64,000 nt of DNA from Gynuella sp. (GCA_028282465.1 JANQHX010000064.1:16806-80805), one strand, 5' to 3'; positions 1 to 8,578 are shown, numbered from the stretch's first letter. Notes: a model not told the origin generated them from the letters alone. Made by a program: numbers and translations.

Positions 1-267
1 AATGTGCTTTCCAGAAGCATGCGCCGCAAGTGCTATTGAAAACATTTCCTTTTCATAAGGAGATTCGGTGTTAATTACCAGCGTCTCTTCTCGACCAGGG
101 TCACATTGCTCAGTATGTTTCTGATCGCCATTTGACTCGATCTTAACAACCATCATATTGAAATCCGAGACGCCTAGTTCCTTAATTTTGACGGGTCCGA
201 ATGGACTATTCGCACTGGCAGAGATGGATGCCATAAAAATTGCTATTGAAAATAAATACCTATACAT
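1..267 (-). CDS. Small secreted protein, partial (C-terminus off window)
   Basis: The minus-strand frame opens at an ATG at 265-267 and runs off the left edge, giving 89 visible residues. A clear Shine-Dalgarno (AAGGAG, complement of 276-281) lies 8 nt upstream. The first ~20 residues form a signal peptide (Lys/Arg-poor start, hydrophobic core, SISASA-type cleavage region). The mature part has a Cys near residue 55 and a segment reading EMFSIALAAHASGKHI, which resembles the LLAA-A-GK segment in the two small secreted proteins at 41981-42310 and 42402-42713, so all three probably share a fold. The organisation recalls the B-subunit-like small secreted proteins related to subtilase-cytotoxin SubB, but that link is weak. 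It sits next to an attC-like site and is probably another cassette gene. Confidence 0.7.
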   Translation of the reverse strand, partial: MYRYLFSIAIFMASISASANSPFGPVKIKELGVSDFNMMVVKIESNGDQKHTEQCDPGREETLVINTESPYEKEMFSIALAAHASGKHI

Positions 268-297
268 AAATAGAACTCCTTAGTTTTATTTTAGAAT

Positions 298-385
298 GTA
301 ACACCTGTATATGAGGCATGCGTTTGCTGCGAAGCAGCTTTAAATGCGTCCTGTGGTGAAGCCACAAACATGATGCTTGTTAGTA
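298..385 (-). mobile_element. attC-like site following the 126-aa gene
   Basis: The outer arms TAACA (299-303) and TGTTA (378-382) are complementary. Within them lie two further hairpins, GCTGC-gaa-GCAGC (326-338) and TGTGG-tgaag-CCACA (352-366). The site starts 2-3 nt after the stop codon of the preceding minus-strand gene, as in integron gene cassettes. The core heptamers (minus strand TACTAAC and GTTACAT) match RYYYAAC/GTTRRRY only in part, so this is a probable, not certain, attC. Confidence 0.5.
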
Positions 386-386
386 G

Positions 387-767
387 TCAGTTCCACCAAT
401 TGAACAATCCATCACCTAAAGACCTTGGTTTCCAATACTTGACATCACAATCTGATAAATATGATCTACTAGAAAACTCCTGATTAAGTTCTTGCTTCGA
501 CAGTAAGATAATACCAAACTGCACATTTAAGGATTTAGTGATTAACTCGTTATCCGTGAATTCCAACTCGCATAAACTTTCGTCAAAACTCTTGCTTACG
601 CACCAATCACCATTTTCTGAACAAAGCACAAAAATGGCATTGCTGTTTATCATCAGTTTGCAAACTTGGAAGTTAGGCGTTACTCCAGGGAAATAAAACG
701 TCTCGACTGAAGCTCCAATATCATTTCCGAGGGCATATATAACTTTTTTAAATTCTTCTGCATTCAT
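387..767 (-). CDS. Hypothetical 126-aa cassette protein
   Basis: This complete small soluble frame is not recognised as any family. It has no signal peptide or membrane segment, is acidic overall, and ends in an aromatic LGDGLFNWWN tail. It lies between two attC-like structures (298-385 and 780-822) with almost no spare sequence on either side, which is the layout of an integron gene cassette. The start ATG (765-767) lacks a strong Shine-Dalgarno; the cassette boundary lies just 13 nt upstream. Size and placement fit a toxin, immunity or unknown cassette product, but nothing in the sequence selects one of these. Confidence 0.7.
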   Translation of the reverse strand: MNAEEFKKVIYALGNDIGASVETFYFPGVTPNFQVCKLMINSNAIFVLCSENGDWCVSKSFDESLCELEFTDNELITKSLNVQFGIILLSKQELNQEFSSRSYLSDCDVKYWKPRSLGDGLFNWWN

Positions 768-779
768 AAGTGAGGACTA

Positions 780-822
780 CTAACTCCGCTGTAAACTGTC
801 CAATATCAGCGCCTTGTTAGAT
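780..822 (-). mobile_element. attC site following the caspase-like gene
   Basis: This is the clearest attC of the array. Outer arms CTAAC (780-784) and GTTAG (816-820) pair perfectly, as do inner arms CGCTG (787-791) and CAGCG (807-811). The spacers are asymmetric (2 nt against 4 nt), as expected for R/L boxes with extrahelical bases, around a 15-nt loop. GTTAGAT (816-822) matches the GTTRRRY core consensus. The TAA stop of the caspase gene (817-819) lies inside this core, a typical cassette feature. Confidence 0.75.
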
Positions 823-2292
823 TTCATCATTGCTAAACTGGCTTTTAATTAGACCAATAATTTCACTTTCAATATCAATTATTGCTGATCCAATCAATAC
901 CCTTATCTTGTCATGCTCCTTGAAACCACAATGAAGTATTTTCCATTCATTTTGATTTTGAATGCCTCTCTTATCCCAGCTCCTCTCTGTTTCCGCTTCA
1001 TACTTACAAAAGACTGTAAGTTTAGACTTCGAAAATACATGTGTAAAAAATAGTCTATACCAGTTTAAAACTTCTTCTTTGGGCTTGAAAAAAATAATAA
1101 CTGATTGCTGTGGCGATGGAGCAGTTAATCGAAAGCCATCAATAACGTCTCTATACTTCGTAACAGGTCGGTATTCAGTGGTTTTATTAAACCCAAACCT
1201 GTCCTCTGAAACTATTTTTTCTTTTGCTTCATACTCTTCTTGAGTGTATGTCTCTGTTGCAAAATAGTTTTCCTCGGATTCCTTAATCCATTTGGCGATT
1301 CCTGTTAGACCGGTGATTCCTGAATAATCTTGCTGAAGTTTAATTTTCACATCAAACAATGAAGAAACAGTCTCGCTCCACTGGAATGAATTGAACTCAT
1401 TAAAGTATATTTCCAGTGACTCTTGAGCCTGATCTGAATTACAGTAACTCTTACTTTTCTCTCGAATTAGAGAAATCAACTTTTCTTCTTCGCTAACGTT
1501 AGCCTCTTGTTCTACTTCTCCACTAGCTCTAAGTCTTGATACTTCTGTATCAATTTCAACTTTAAGACTGCCTCTCAAAGAGGAGGCAAGTTCATTCGAT
1601 ACATTACAGAATATCTCAGTGTTATCTGCTTGCTGAATAAATAGTGGGGTTTGGTATTTCTTAACATTCACATCATCAGAAATATAATCCATAATGTCTC
1701 TATACCTGATGTCTTTCCCTTCATAATTAAGCAAAGACATTGCGAAACTCTTTGTAAATACACTGAAGTCTTCTAAAGCAACAGAAGATTGATTGCTAGA
1801 AGATGAGAATAAGAAATAAGTTTTCTTGAATGATTCGGATGAAGACTTTTCAAAAATTGATCGTAGGTCTTTATTTGATTTTATGTATTCCGTTCCAGCC
1901 TGGCACGCATCAACCACTTTAATGGTTTGCTTCGGGCTTAGTGATTTCAACATCGAGTCAAACTCACTATTTCTTAGTGATGTTTGTTCGACTTTCGAAG
2001 AGCTAAAATCTGAGAACAAATATAGGAAGTCATCCGAGGTGCTTGAACCATGCCCTGTGTAATAAAAGAATATCTCATCTATAACATCATCCTGGTGCTT
2101 TCTGATGTATGAAGCAACTGTAGCCTTGAGCGTGGTACTCTTTTCATTACTATCCAATGTAAGGCAGTCATCATAGCTATCTGATCCAGAAATGATTTTA
2201 GATATCATCTGTATATCTTTTTTGCATGGAGGAAGGTCAGATTCGTTTTCATATTTAGAAACGCCGATGAGTAATGCTATTCTCTTTCCCAT
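817..2292 (-). CDS. Caspase-like (peptidase C14 family) protein
   Basis: A 491-aa cytosolic protein whose first ~240 residues form a caspase/metacaspase-type domain. It opens with KRIALLIGVSKY, has the catalytic His in YYTGHGS (His81) and the catalytic Cys in VVDACQAG (Cys130), so the dyad is intact. The remaining ~250 residues, including an acidic, Glu-rich stretch near 255-300 and a basic/aromatic C-terminal part, are not recognised. There is no signal peptide. Start ATG 2290-2292 has GGAAAG upstream. The gene lies between attC-like sites and its stop codon overlaps the attC core. Bacterial caspase-like proteins are known as proteolytic effectors in defence and regulated-death systems. That role here is inference, since no separate sensor gene is present unless the C-terminal half is the sensor. 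Confidence 0.85.
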   Translation of the reverse strand: MGKRIALLIGVSKYENESDLPPCKKDIQMISKIISGSDSYDDCLTLDSNEKSTTLKATVASYIRKHQDDVIDEIFFYYTGHGSSTSDDFLYLFSDFSSSKVEQTSLRNSEFDSMLKSLSPKQTIKVVDACQAGTEYIKSNKDLRSIFEKSSSESFKKTYFLFSSSSNQSSVALEDFSVFTKSFAMSLLNYEGKDIRYRDIMDYISDDVNVKKYQTPLFIQQADNTEIFCNVSNELASSLRGSLKVEIDTEVSRLRASGEVEQEANVSEEEKLISLIREKSKSYCNSDQAQESLEIYFNEFNSFQWSETVSSLFDVKIKLQQDYSGITGLTGIAKWIKESEENYFATETYTQEEYEAKEKIVSEDRFGFNKTTEYRPVTKYRDVIDGFRLTAPSPQQSVIIFFKPKEEVLNWYRLFFTHVFSKSKLTVFCKYEAETERSWDKRGIQNQNEWKILHCGFKEHDKIRVLIGSAIIDIESEIIGLIKSQFSNDEI

Positions 2293-2322
2293 TTATTCTT
2301 TCCGTATTACAGTGTTTAGTAA

Positions 2323-2407
2323 ATCTAACGTCGTTTTAACGGGAGGCCTACTGCGGAGCGGTGGTTACGCCGTCTAGCCCGCATGGCGAGCGCTGAAAAC
2401 CTAGTAG
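2323..2407 (-). mobile_element. attC-like site following the APH-family gene
   Basis: ATCTAAC (2323-2329) is a perfect RYYYAAC core, equal to GTTAGAT on the minus strand just upstream of the caspase gene. From there CTA...GTTTT (2325-2336) can pair with AAAAC (2396-2400)...TAG (2405-2407) in an R-spacer-L order. The inner sequence is GC-rich and structured. The distal core is degenerate, so the exact extent is uncertain. Confidence 0.4.
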
Positions 2408-2425
2408 TATGCCGGTTTGCTCAGG

Positions 2426-3307
2426 CTAGCGAGCTTTCGCGTGATAGTCATCTATTATTTCTTGAACTACTCTTTCGACTTTATCTCGATCAGCTTGGTT
2501 AGAGTCAATACCTGACCATACAATCAATGCTTTCCATAGAGCCCAGCAGCGCCCTCTATTCCATGTGTGTATATCAACGTTTCTATTTTCTTTGAAAATT
2601 TTACGGCTACTTCCATTAAACAATGTCCAAGCTATTGCCAAATCACAAGCCGGATCACCTACTGCACTACAACCAAAATCAATAATTGCAGTCAATCTGC
2701 CATCATTGGTTAATATATTGCCCAAGCTCATGTCACCATGGAACCATACCGGATCATTAGACCATTCGTGTATTACTGATTCTTGCCATATTGAATGAAT
2801 TGCCCTGGTATCAGTTTCACTCTCAAGAATACTAAGAGCAGTTAATACATCATTTTCGTAATTCTTAAGCGAGCAGCCCCTAAAGAAATTATGCTTTCCT
2901 GCTAATGGTGAACCTTCGGTATTTATACTATCTAGTGAATTTAGAAATGAAGCTAATTCAAGGGCAATCCCATCTAAATTTTCCGGACACTTATCTAGGA
3001 GGGTATCACCTATGATCCATTCATAGATTGACCAAGGCCTAGGGAAATCTATGCTAGAAGTTCCTTGTGCGACAGGTCGAGGTATTTGCAGTGGTAGTTT
3101 TTTTGCCAGTAAAGGTAGCCATTTCTGCTCTTTTTCAACTTGTGAAATGTAATCATCTGCACTCGGCAGCCGCACAAGCAATTTATTACCTAAATGAAAA
3201 GTTCTATTATCCCATCCTGACTTCTCAACAGGTGAAACTTCTTCATTCTCCCATTGTGGAAATTGATTTTGAATTAGTTTTTTAACCAGATTTGTATCTA
3301 TTAACAT
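2426..3307 (-). CDS. Aminoglycoside phosphotransferase (APH) family kinase
   Basis: This 293-aa protein has the APH/choline-kinase fold. It carries an N-terminal nucleotide-binding lobe (around GWDNRTFHLGNKLLVRLP), the Brenner catalytic motif WFHGDMSLGN (His190, Asp192, Asn197) and the metal-binding IIDFG motif (Asp210) followed by GDPACDLA. These are all the residues needed for phosphotransfer. The family transfers the gamma-phosphate of ATP or GTP to small hydroxyl substrates. Members closest in style to this one are common in environmental genomes and usually have no proven antibiotic substrate. It lies between attC-like sites at 2323-2407 and 3417-3461, so it is probably a gene cassette. 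Substrate unknown. Confidence 0.85.
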   Translation of the reverse strand: MLIDTNLVKKLIQNQFPQWENEEVSPVEKSGWDNRTFHLGNKLLVRLPSADDYISQVEKEQKWLPLLAKKLPLQIPRPVAQGTSSIDFPRPWSIYEWIIGDTLLDKCPENLDGIALELASFLNSLDSINTEGSPLAGKHNFFRGCSLKNYENDVLTALSILESETDTRAIHSIWQESVIHEWSNDPVWFHGDMSLGNILTNDGRLTAIIDFGCSAVGDPACDLAIAWTLFNGSSRKIFKENRNVDIHTWNRGRCWALWKALIVWSGIDSNQADRDKVERVVQEIIDDYHAKAR

Positions 3308-3395
3308 CGGAGATACTAGTGAAATTATGGATTTTTAGATTATATCTGAGAGTTTGTTTAAGTAATGTTGTGAAGCATGTGTAAATTTGTTTTTA

Positions 3396-3416
3396 GGCTC
3401 GAAGAGCCGTTTTTTT
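3396..3416 (+). terminator. Intrinsic terminator facing right
   Basis: GGCTC-gaa-GAGCC is followed by G and seven T on the plus strand. No plus-strand gene upstream of it is recognised, so it would only stop stray rightward transcription out of the cassette region. Confidence 0.6.
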
Positions 3417-3461
3417 GTCTAGCAAAACGCAGTTTAGCGAGGCTGGAGTGTTTTGTTAAAT
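3417..3461 (-). mobile_element. attC-like site at the right end of the cassette run
   Basis: Arms TAGCAAAAC (3420-3428) and GTTTTGTTA (3450-3458) pair with one G-T type mismatch, with a small inner stem AGC-gag-GCT (3436-3444). GTTAAAT (3455-3461) fits GTTRRRY. The left core reads GTCTAGC, one change away from GTCTAAC (RYYYAAC). There is no cassette gene immediately to its right, so it may be the array boundary. Confidence 0.5.
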
Positions 3462-3502
3462 TGCGCGAATTCATAAACTCAATGCAAACAATATGACTTG
3501 CC

Positions 3503-3529
3503 AAAAAAAAGCCCAAGCAAGCTTGGGCT
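3503..3529 (-). terminator. Intrinsic terminator of the GH26-like gene
   Basis: On the minus strand an AGCCCAAGC/GCTTGGGCT stem (3510-3529) is followed by eight T, 19 nt past the stop codon of the large glycoside hydrolase gene. Confidence 0.85.
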
Positions 3530-3547
3530 AAACATGAAAAGACTAAA

Positions 3548-6500
3548 TTATTTTCCTAGGATAAATCCATTGGCTTCTGTCACCATATTCACGAAGTGAT
3601 TGGTAATGGTTTGATTCATTTGTACTCGTGAGTCGGTGTATTTGAAGTAGTTATCACCTGCTTGGTCGGCAGCGTTAGCCCATTGTGGTTGCGCCTTCCA
3701 GTTAGCGTTGATGTAGTGCCAAGCTTTCACAACGTCTTGATAGATTTCGTCGTCTTTGCTGTTAAACCAATTTAAGTCGTTGTGGGTGGTTACCCGGCCA
3801 TCAGGGCTACGACCCGTGCCATTGAATGGCAGGGTGAAATCATATTGATGTCCCAAAGCGCCATGAGGTGTTGCTTCAGCAATAAATAGAGGCAAGCCTT
3901 CTGCTCGTGCAATGGCCGCTTCTTCGCCAATATCTGAATAGAATTGAGATACTCCAACCCAATCAACATATTGTTTGCCAGGCCAGTAACCTTGTTCGTT
4001 ATTACCTATAGTGCCAGTGCTTCGACCTGTACCATGGTATGCATCAGACTGCCAAACATGAGCAACGTTTTTAACGTTCTCATTATCTAAGTAATTACGA
4101 ACATATTTAAAGGTTTCGCGGAAGTTCACATCAGACCAGCCGCCAGCGTCACCATTGAATTCGTAGCAAGTTCTCAATAAGAAGCCAGTGTCTGAATGCA
4201 GCTTGAAGAAATCAGCAAGCTCAGTCAGTAGGTCGTCATAAGCGCCGTTGTTAAATAGCTGTGGCATGTTGCCATTGCTTGGACACCAAAGCCCGATTGA
4301 AATCACTTCAGGATTATAAGTTTCAATGACCCATTGAACATTTTGTTCACCTGACCCCCAATGGTTTTGACGATGGCCATTATCATGACAGCCATTTGCA
4401 CTGTTGGAGTTGTAGTTGTCGATGTTTTTTAAACCATCCAAGCCCTTAAAGCAGTAAGATCCGTCGGAACTGCTTTGACCTCTGGCTAAGGTTACGTACT
4501 TGGTGAATCCATAGGGCTTAGGCAGTCCAGGTACAGCCATGTAATCTTCAATAGACTCCTGGTCTTGCCCTAGTAAAAAGAATTGTTGGCCATTGGCAGG
4601 AATCCTTGGTTTAGCGCCAGCTGTGGTAGTGGTGTCAGTTCCGGTATCGGATGCAGTGCCTGTATCAGTTGCTGTACCAGTGTCGGTTGTGCTGCCAGTG
4701 GAACCTTGAGAAATAAATTCCACATAATCAATGTTCATAGCGGCATCGCCGTTTTGAAACACTAGTGCAAAACTTCCGCCTTCAGGAATATTAATGTTCT
4801 CTTCAACCACAGCATAGTTGCCTACCCAGGCACCGGTCGCATTAAAAGAGATGCGTCCTTGAGTTGTACCATTTACTTGATAAGAAATAGCACCACTGAA
4901 TTCGGATGTATAACTAATGGCAACACTCGCAGTTGCTGGAAGATTATCAAAACGAATGCCGTTACCATTGCCGTAGGTATTTCCTACGGCCCGATCGTTA
5001 GACGCAGCGGCATCGCCATGGGAGCTGGCTGTGCCTAACATAGCTGCTTCTTCAGCTTCTCTTCTCACTGTGGTTGCTACCGCAGTATCTGTGTTTGTAT
5101 CTGTGTCAGTACTGCTGGTATCAGTAGCGGTGTCAGTTTGTGTGTCCGTAGCACTGTCGGTTTGAGTGTTTGTGTCGGTGTCAGTTTCAGTGCTTGTTTG
5201 AGAAGCCGTATCCGTCACTGTGTCTGTAGTAGTGGATGAACCTACTTGGATGTAATCGATACTTAATGGGTTGTCACCAGTTAAGAATATGATTTCCAGT
5301 TGATCGCCCTGATTAAAAGTATGGGTTAATACCGCGGTTCCATAGCTGCCTTGGGTAGCGCCAGTGGACGCTAATGAAATTCGACCGCCATAGCTTCCAT
5401 TCACAAAATAAGAAACATGTCCGGCGGTATTATTTGCATAGCTAAGTATCACTGAGTCAGTTGCCGGTAGGTTTGTGAAACGTACACCATCGCCATTGGT
5501 GCTGATGTTACCCACAGCAAAACCACTGGATGCTGAGCCATCAGGGAATGTTGCTGCATTACCTAAGTTTACGCCGTCCTCAGCTTCTAAACGCACAGCG
5601 TCTGTAGTCGAATCTGTTGAGGTGTCACTGGCTGTGTCTGTATTGGTTACCGTGTCGGTCGCACTGTCGGTGATAGTATCGGTAGCAGTGTCTGTGTCTG
5701 ATGAGGTTGACGTTGACGTGTCAGTATCTGTTGCAGTGTTACCGGTAATTTCATCATAATGTTGGAATCTAGCTTCAGTAACAGTATTCACCCAACGAGT
5801 CATGACTTCGTTAAATTTATTTAAACGAGAGTCACCCCATTCATCACTTGGCCAACCTTGATCAACCCAATTCGTGCTGATGAAAGATAAAACTCTTACG
5901 TCGTAGTTATTCACCAACTCAAACAGTCTATCTAAATAATCATTGAAACCAGCCACTGTGTTTACAGCAGGAACTCTTGGGGAAGATTCAACAATGGCAA
6001 TGGGTTTATCAATACTATTAACCCAATCCAGCGAGGCTTTAACACCTGGGTTTAATCTTTCGTTGCTACTTGAACAGAACTGAATGCCATTTAAAGGCAG
6101 ACATACAGAAGAGTTAAAAATACTGAAGCCGACAAAATCAACAAATTCATCACCCGGATATAAGGTTTGAACATTATCTAAATTGTGGGCGAGTGGGTGA
6201 TAGACAAAGTTTAGGTTATCAATGTCGTGTACCACTCGCAGACGATGAGCAATGTGATTAAAGGCGTTTGCAAATGCATCGCCACTACCAAAAATAGAGG
6301 TTTCTACTTCATAGCCAATTCGAATTAAGAATTTTCTATCTAGCTGACTTGTTATCAAATCGGCAAAGCGATCAATGTTTGAATCCATTTCACCATTTGC
6401 GATACCCACTAGAGCAGCAGGTACATTGCTGTAACCACCTTCCGAAGGATTGTCTTTAATGTTGATGGCAATTAATGAATAGGATTCAGGGTAAGCAGAA

Positions 6501-8578
6501 TTAACGGAATTAATATGTTGCTGGGCATTTGAATCTGTGTCATCACCCATACCACCGCGAACGGTGCCTGAATAAATGCTGCCATAATGAGAAGAACCCG
6601 CCGGTGCAATACCAGAGCCTTGAATATACTGTTCGTATTCTCCGTAAACGTTTTGACCAATTAATAAGGTTGTTTTGCCTGTGCCTAAGTCATAAGACGT
6701 GTAGGTGTTAGGTTCAACCTGTGTGCCGGTATCCGTGCTTGAGTCAGTGTTGGTTGTTGAACCGGTGTCAGTATTTGAATCTGTTGCTGTAGTGGTATCA
6801 GAGTCAGTTGTTGAGTCTGTAGTAGTGGTTGTAGATGTATCCGTTGCCGTATCTGCAGAGAAGAATTCAGCATAGTCGATATTCATTGCAGTATCGCCAT
6901 TTTCAAAAATCAACGCGAAACTTGCACCTTCTGGAATGTCGATATCTTGTTCTACTGTGGAATAGGTTCCGACCCATGCACCTGTGGCGTTAAATGAAAT
7001 TTTGCCTTGAGTCAGTCCGTCAATTTGATAAGAAATTGTTCCGCTGAATTCAGAGGCGTAACGAATAGCAACACGACTGCTTGCAGCAACATTGTTAAAA
7101 CGAATGCCATTGCCTTCGCCATAGGTATTACCCACAGCCGATTGATTGGATGCGGCGGCGTCAGGATGTGCAGACGCTGTACCCAACATAACTGCATTTT
7201 CTGCTTCAACTAATAAGGAAGTTAACGGAGCTGTACCGGTATCAGTATCGGTGTTTGAATCAGTATTCGAATCGGTCGCCGTATCAGTATTAGTTGTTGT
7301 GTCTGTGTTGGTATCCGTTGCTGAACCTCCGTTACCAGGTAGAACAGGGTCAAGTTGTACAGGACCTAATACAGCCTGGGTATTGGATTGATAATGCTCT
7401 GTGATGGTTGTCCAACCGCCTTGACCTCGGTATTGATTAATAAGGGCTTGGGCATCGGCATGAGTTAAATAATGATACTCAGCTGACTGATTGGGTTGCA
7501 CACCCATAATTGCACCGGCAACGGTGATTGGGCCCTGTTGGAAATTGGCTGGGTTATGAAGAGAGCGAGCAACCAATACCGCTTCTGCTTCATAGTTATT
7601 GGTTTTCACCATATCAATAACGGCTTGTAGTTCGCCATCAATATAGAACGCCATACCATAACCTGGGTCACCAGAAACCAAAGGGTCATAGCCTTCAGCT
7701 GTTCTTAAATTTGCAAACAAAACCCCCTGGGTAATGCCTGGCTTGTAATCAAGGTTTGGGTCTAGGTTGTAAGCAAAACCCGGAGTACCGAAATCACGGG
7801 ATTGATCCCCCCCTTGATAAGCACCCGGCGACCAAGACGAGTTGTGCCAACCGGGAATATGTAACGGATTTAAACCCGCTACCGACGAGTAGGTTTCAGG
7901 TACCACTGCATCTGGCCACCAACCTTCAGGCGCCACTGGTACAAATGCTGTGGCGTTTGGTTGTAGAACCGTTAACACCTGACCGGGTTGCTCAGTGCCT
8001 GGAAAACTTCCGGCGGTAATAATGAAACTACAATTTGTTTTGTTAATTGCTTTTAATCGGTCAATACCTTTTACGAACAAAGGCTCTTCGGTTGCAACCA
8101 CTTGCCCATTTTGGAAATACAATCCGGCGTCCTGAATTAAATCTCGGTCGTTACCATAAAGTGCCACTTGATCACTTGGAATGAGTTGTTGATCACCAAC
8201 AAATGGCCAATTGTTTCCGTAAGAATAAACCGGAACATGACCAGTAAAATCAGCAGGAACACCAGAATAAACATTCATGGCTAACCCTGTTTTGTGATAT
8301 GGGTTTGATAACAACCCGGGAATTTGACTTGGTTTTACGAAGCCTCGGTCTTGGCGCCAGGGTGCAAGAACATCAACACCTTCTGGATAAGCACAACCTT
8401 CGTAAGTGGCGATTGGGCCTGTGCGGTTCAGACCATTACCATTGTCATTCACTGCTAAGTTAGGTGTGGTAGACGGGGGAGTACTTGGTACAGCTGCTTG
8501 CGACGTTGTCGATATTAGAGACAAAGCCATCAAAGAAGAAGCAAGTGCTGTTTTATGCATCTTATTTATTAACTTCAT
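3548..8578 (-). CDS. Multimodular secreted glycoside hydrolase, two GH26-like domains and three CBM-like modules
   Basis: The start at 8578 is chosen because GGGAA lies 6 nt upstream and it gives a standard signal peptide; the frame itself extends to 8599. Numbering from 8599, the modules are: an unrecognised domain (~40-415); a Thr/Asp-rich linker; a CBM6/35-like module (~463-583); a linker; a GH26-like domain (~633-946, candidate acid/base Glu764 in IGYEVE and nucleophile Glu871 in IAIVESS); a linker; a second CBM-like module (~1000-1120); a third (~1180-1298, very similar to the first); and a C-terminal GH26-like domain (~1330-1680, acid/base Glu1480 in CYEFNG and nucleophile Glu1575 in FIAEATP). 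GH26 enzymes are mostly beta-mannanases, with beta-1,3-xylanases and glucanases also known. The substrate cannot be read from the sequence. The protein should be secreted for polysaccharide breakdown. Confidence 0.85.
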   Translation of the reverse strand: MKLINKMHKTALASSLMALSLISTTSQAAVPSTPPSTTPNLAVNDNGNGLNRTGPIATYEGCAYPEGVDVLAPWRQDRGFVKPSQIPGLLSNPYHKTGLAMNVYSGVPADFTGHVPVYSYGNNWPFVGDQQLIPSDQVALYGNDRDLIQDAGLYFQNGQVVATEEPLFVKGIDRLKAINKTNCSFIITAGSFPGTEQPGQVLTVLQPNATAFVPVAPEGWWPDAVVPETYSSVAGLNPLHIPGWHNSSWSPGAYQGGDQSRDFGTPGFAYNLDPNLDYKPGITQGVLFANLRTAEGYDPLVSGDPGYGMAFYIDGELQAVIDMVKTNNYEAEAVLVARSLHNPANFQQGPITVAGAIMGVQPNQSAEYHYLTHADAQALINQYRGQGGWTTITEHYQSNTQAVLGPVQLDPVLPGNGGSATDTNTDTTTNTDTATDSNTDSNTDTDTGTAPLTSLLVEAENAVMLGTASAHPDAAASNQSAVGNTYGEGNGIRFNNVAASSRVAIRYASEFSGTISYQIDGLTQGKISFNATGAWVGTYSTVEQDIDIPEGASFALIFENGDTAMNIDYAEFFSADTATDTSTTTTTDSTTDSDTTTATDSNTDTGSTTNTDSSTDTGTQVEPNTYTSYDLGTGKTTLLIGQNVYGEYEQYIQGSGIAPAGSSHYGSIYSGTVRGGMGDDTDSNAQQHINSVNSAYPESYSLIAINIKDNPSEGGYSNVPAALVGIANGEMDSNIDRFADLITSQLDRKFLIRIGYEVETSIFGSGDAFANAFNHIAHRLRVVHDIDNLNFVYHPLAHNLDNVQTLYPGDEFVDFVGFSIFNSSVCLPLNGIQFCSSSNERLNPGVKASLDWVNSIDKPIAIVESSPRVPAVNTVAGFNDYLDRLFELVNNYDVRVLSFISTNWVDQGWPSDEWGDSRLNKFNEVMTRWVNTVTEARFQHYDEITGNTATDTDTSTSTSSDTDTATDTITDSATDTVTNTDTASDTSTDSTTDAVRLEAEDGVNLGNAATFPDGSASSGFAVGNISTNGDGVRFTNLPATDSVILSYANNTAGHVSYFVNGSYGGRISLASTGATQGSYGTAVLTHTFNQGDQLEIIFLTGDNPLSIDYIQVGSSTTTDTVTDTASQTSTETDTDTNTQTDSATDTQTDTATDTSSTDTDTNTDTAVATTVRREAEEAAMLGTASSHGDAAASNDRAVGNTYGNGNGIRFDNLPATASVAISYTSEFSGAISYQVNGTTQGRISFNATGAWVGNYAVVEENINIPEGGSFALVFQNGDAAMNIDYVEFISQGSTGSTTDTGTATDTGTASDTGTDTTTTAGAKPRIPANGQQFFLLGQDQESIEDYMAVPGLPKPYGFTKYVTLARGQSSSDGSYCFKGLDGLKNIDNYNSNSANGCHDNGHRQNHWGSGEQNVQWVIETYNPEVISIGLWCPSNGNMPQLFNNGAYDDLLTELADFFKLHSDTGFLLRTCYEFNGDAGGWSDVNFRETFKYVRNYLDNENVKNVAHVWQSDAYHGTGRSTGTIGNNEQGYWPGKQYVDWVGVSQFYSDIGEEAAIARAEGLPLFIAEATPHGALGHQYDFTLPFNGTGRSPDGRVTTHNDLNWFNSKDDEIYQDVVKAWHYINANWKAQPQWANAADQAGDNYFKYTDSRVQMNQTITNHFVNMVTEANGFILGK

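Noticed and set aside
3417..3461. Possible attI site with a lost integrase beside it
   Set aside because: The structure is a paired-arm hairpin like attC, and no integrase fragment is seen between it and the GH26-like gene.
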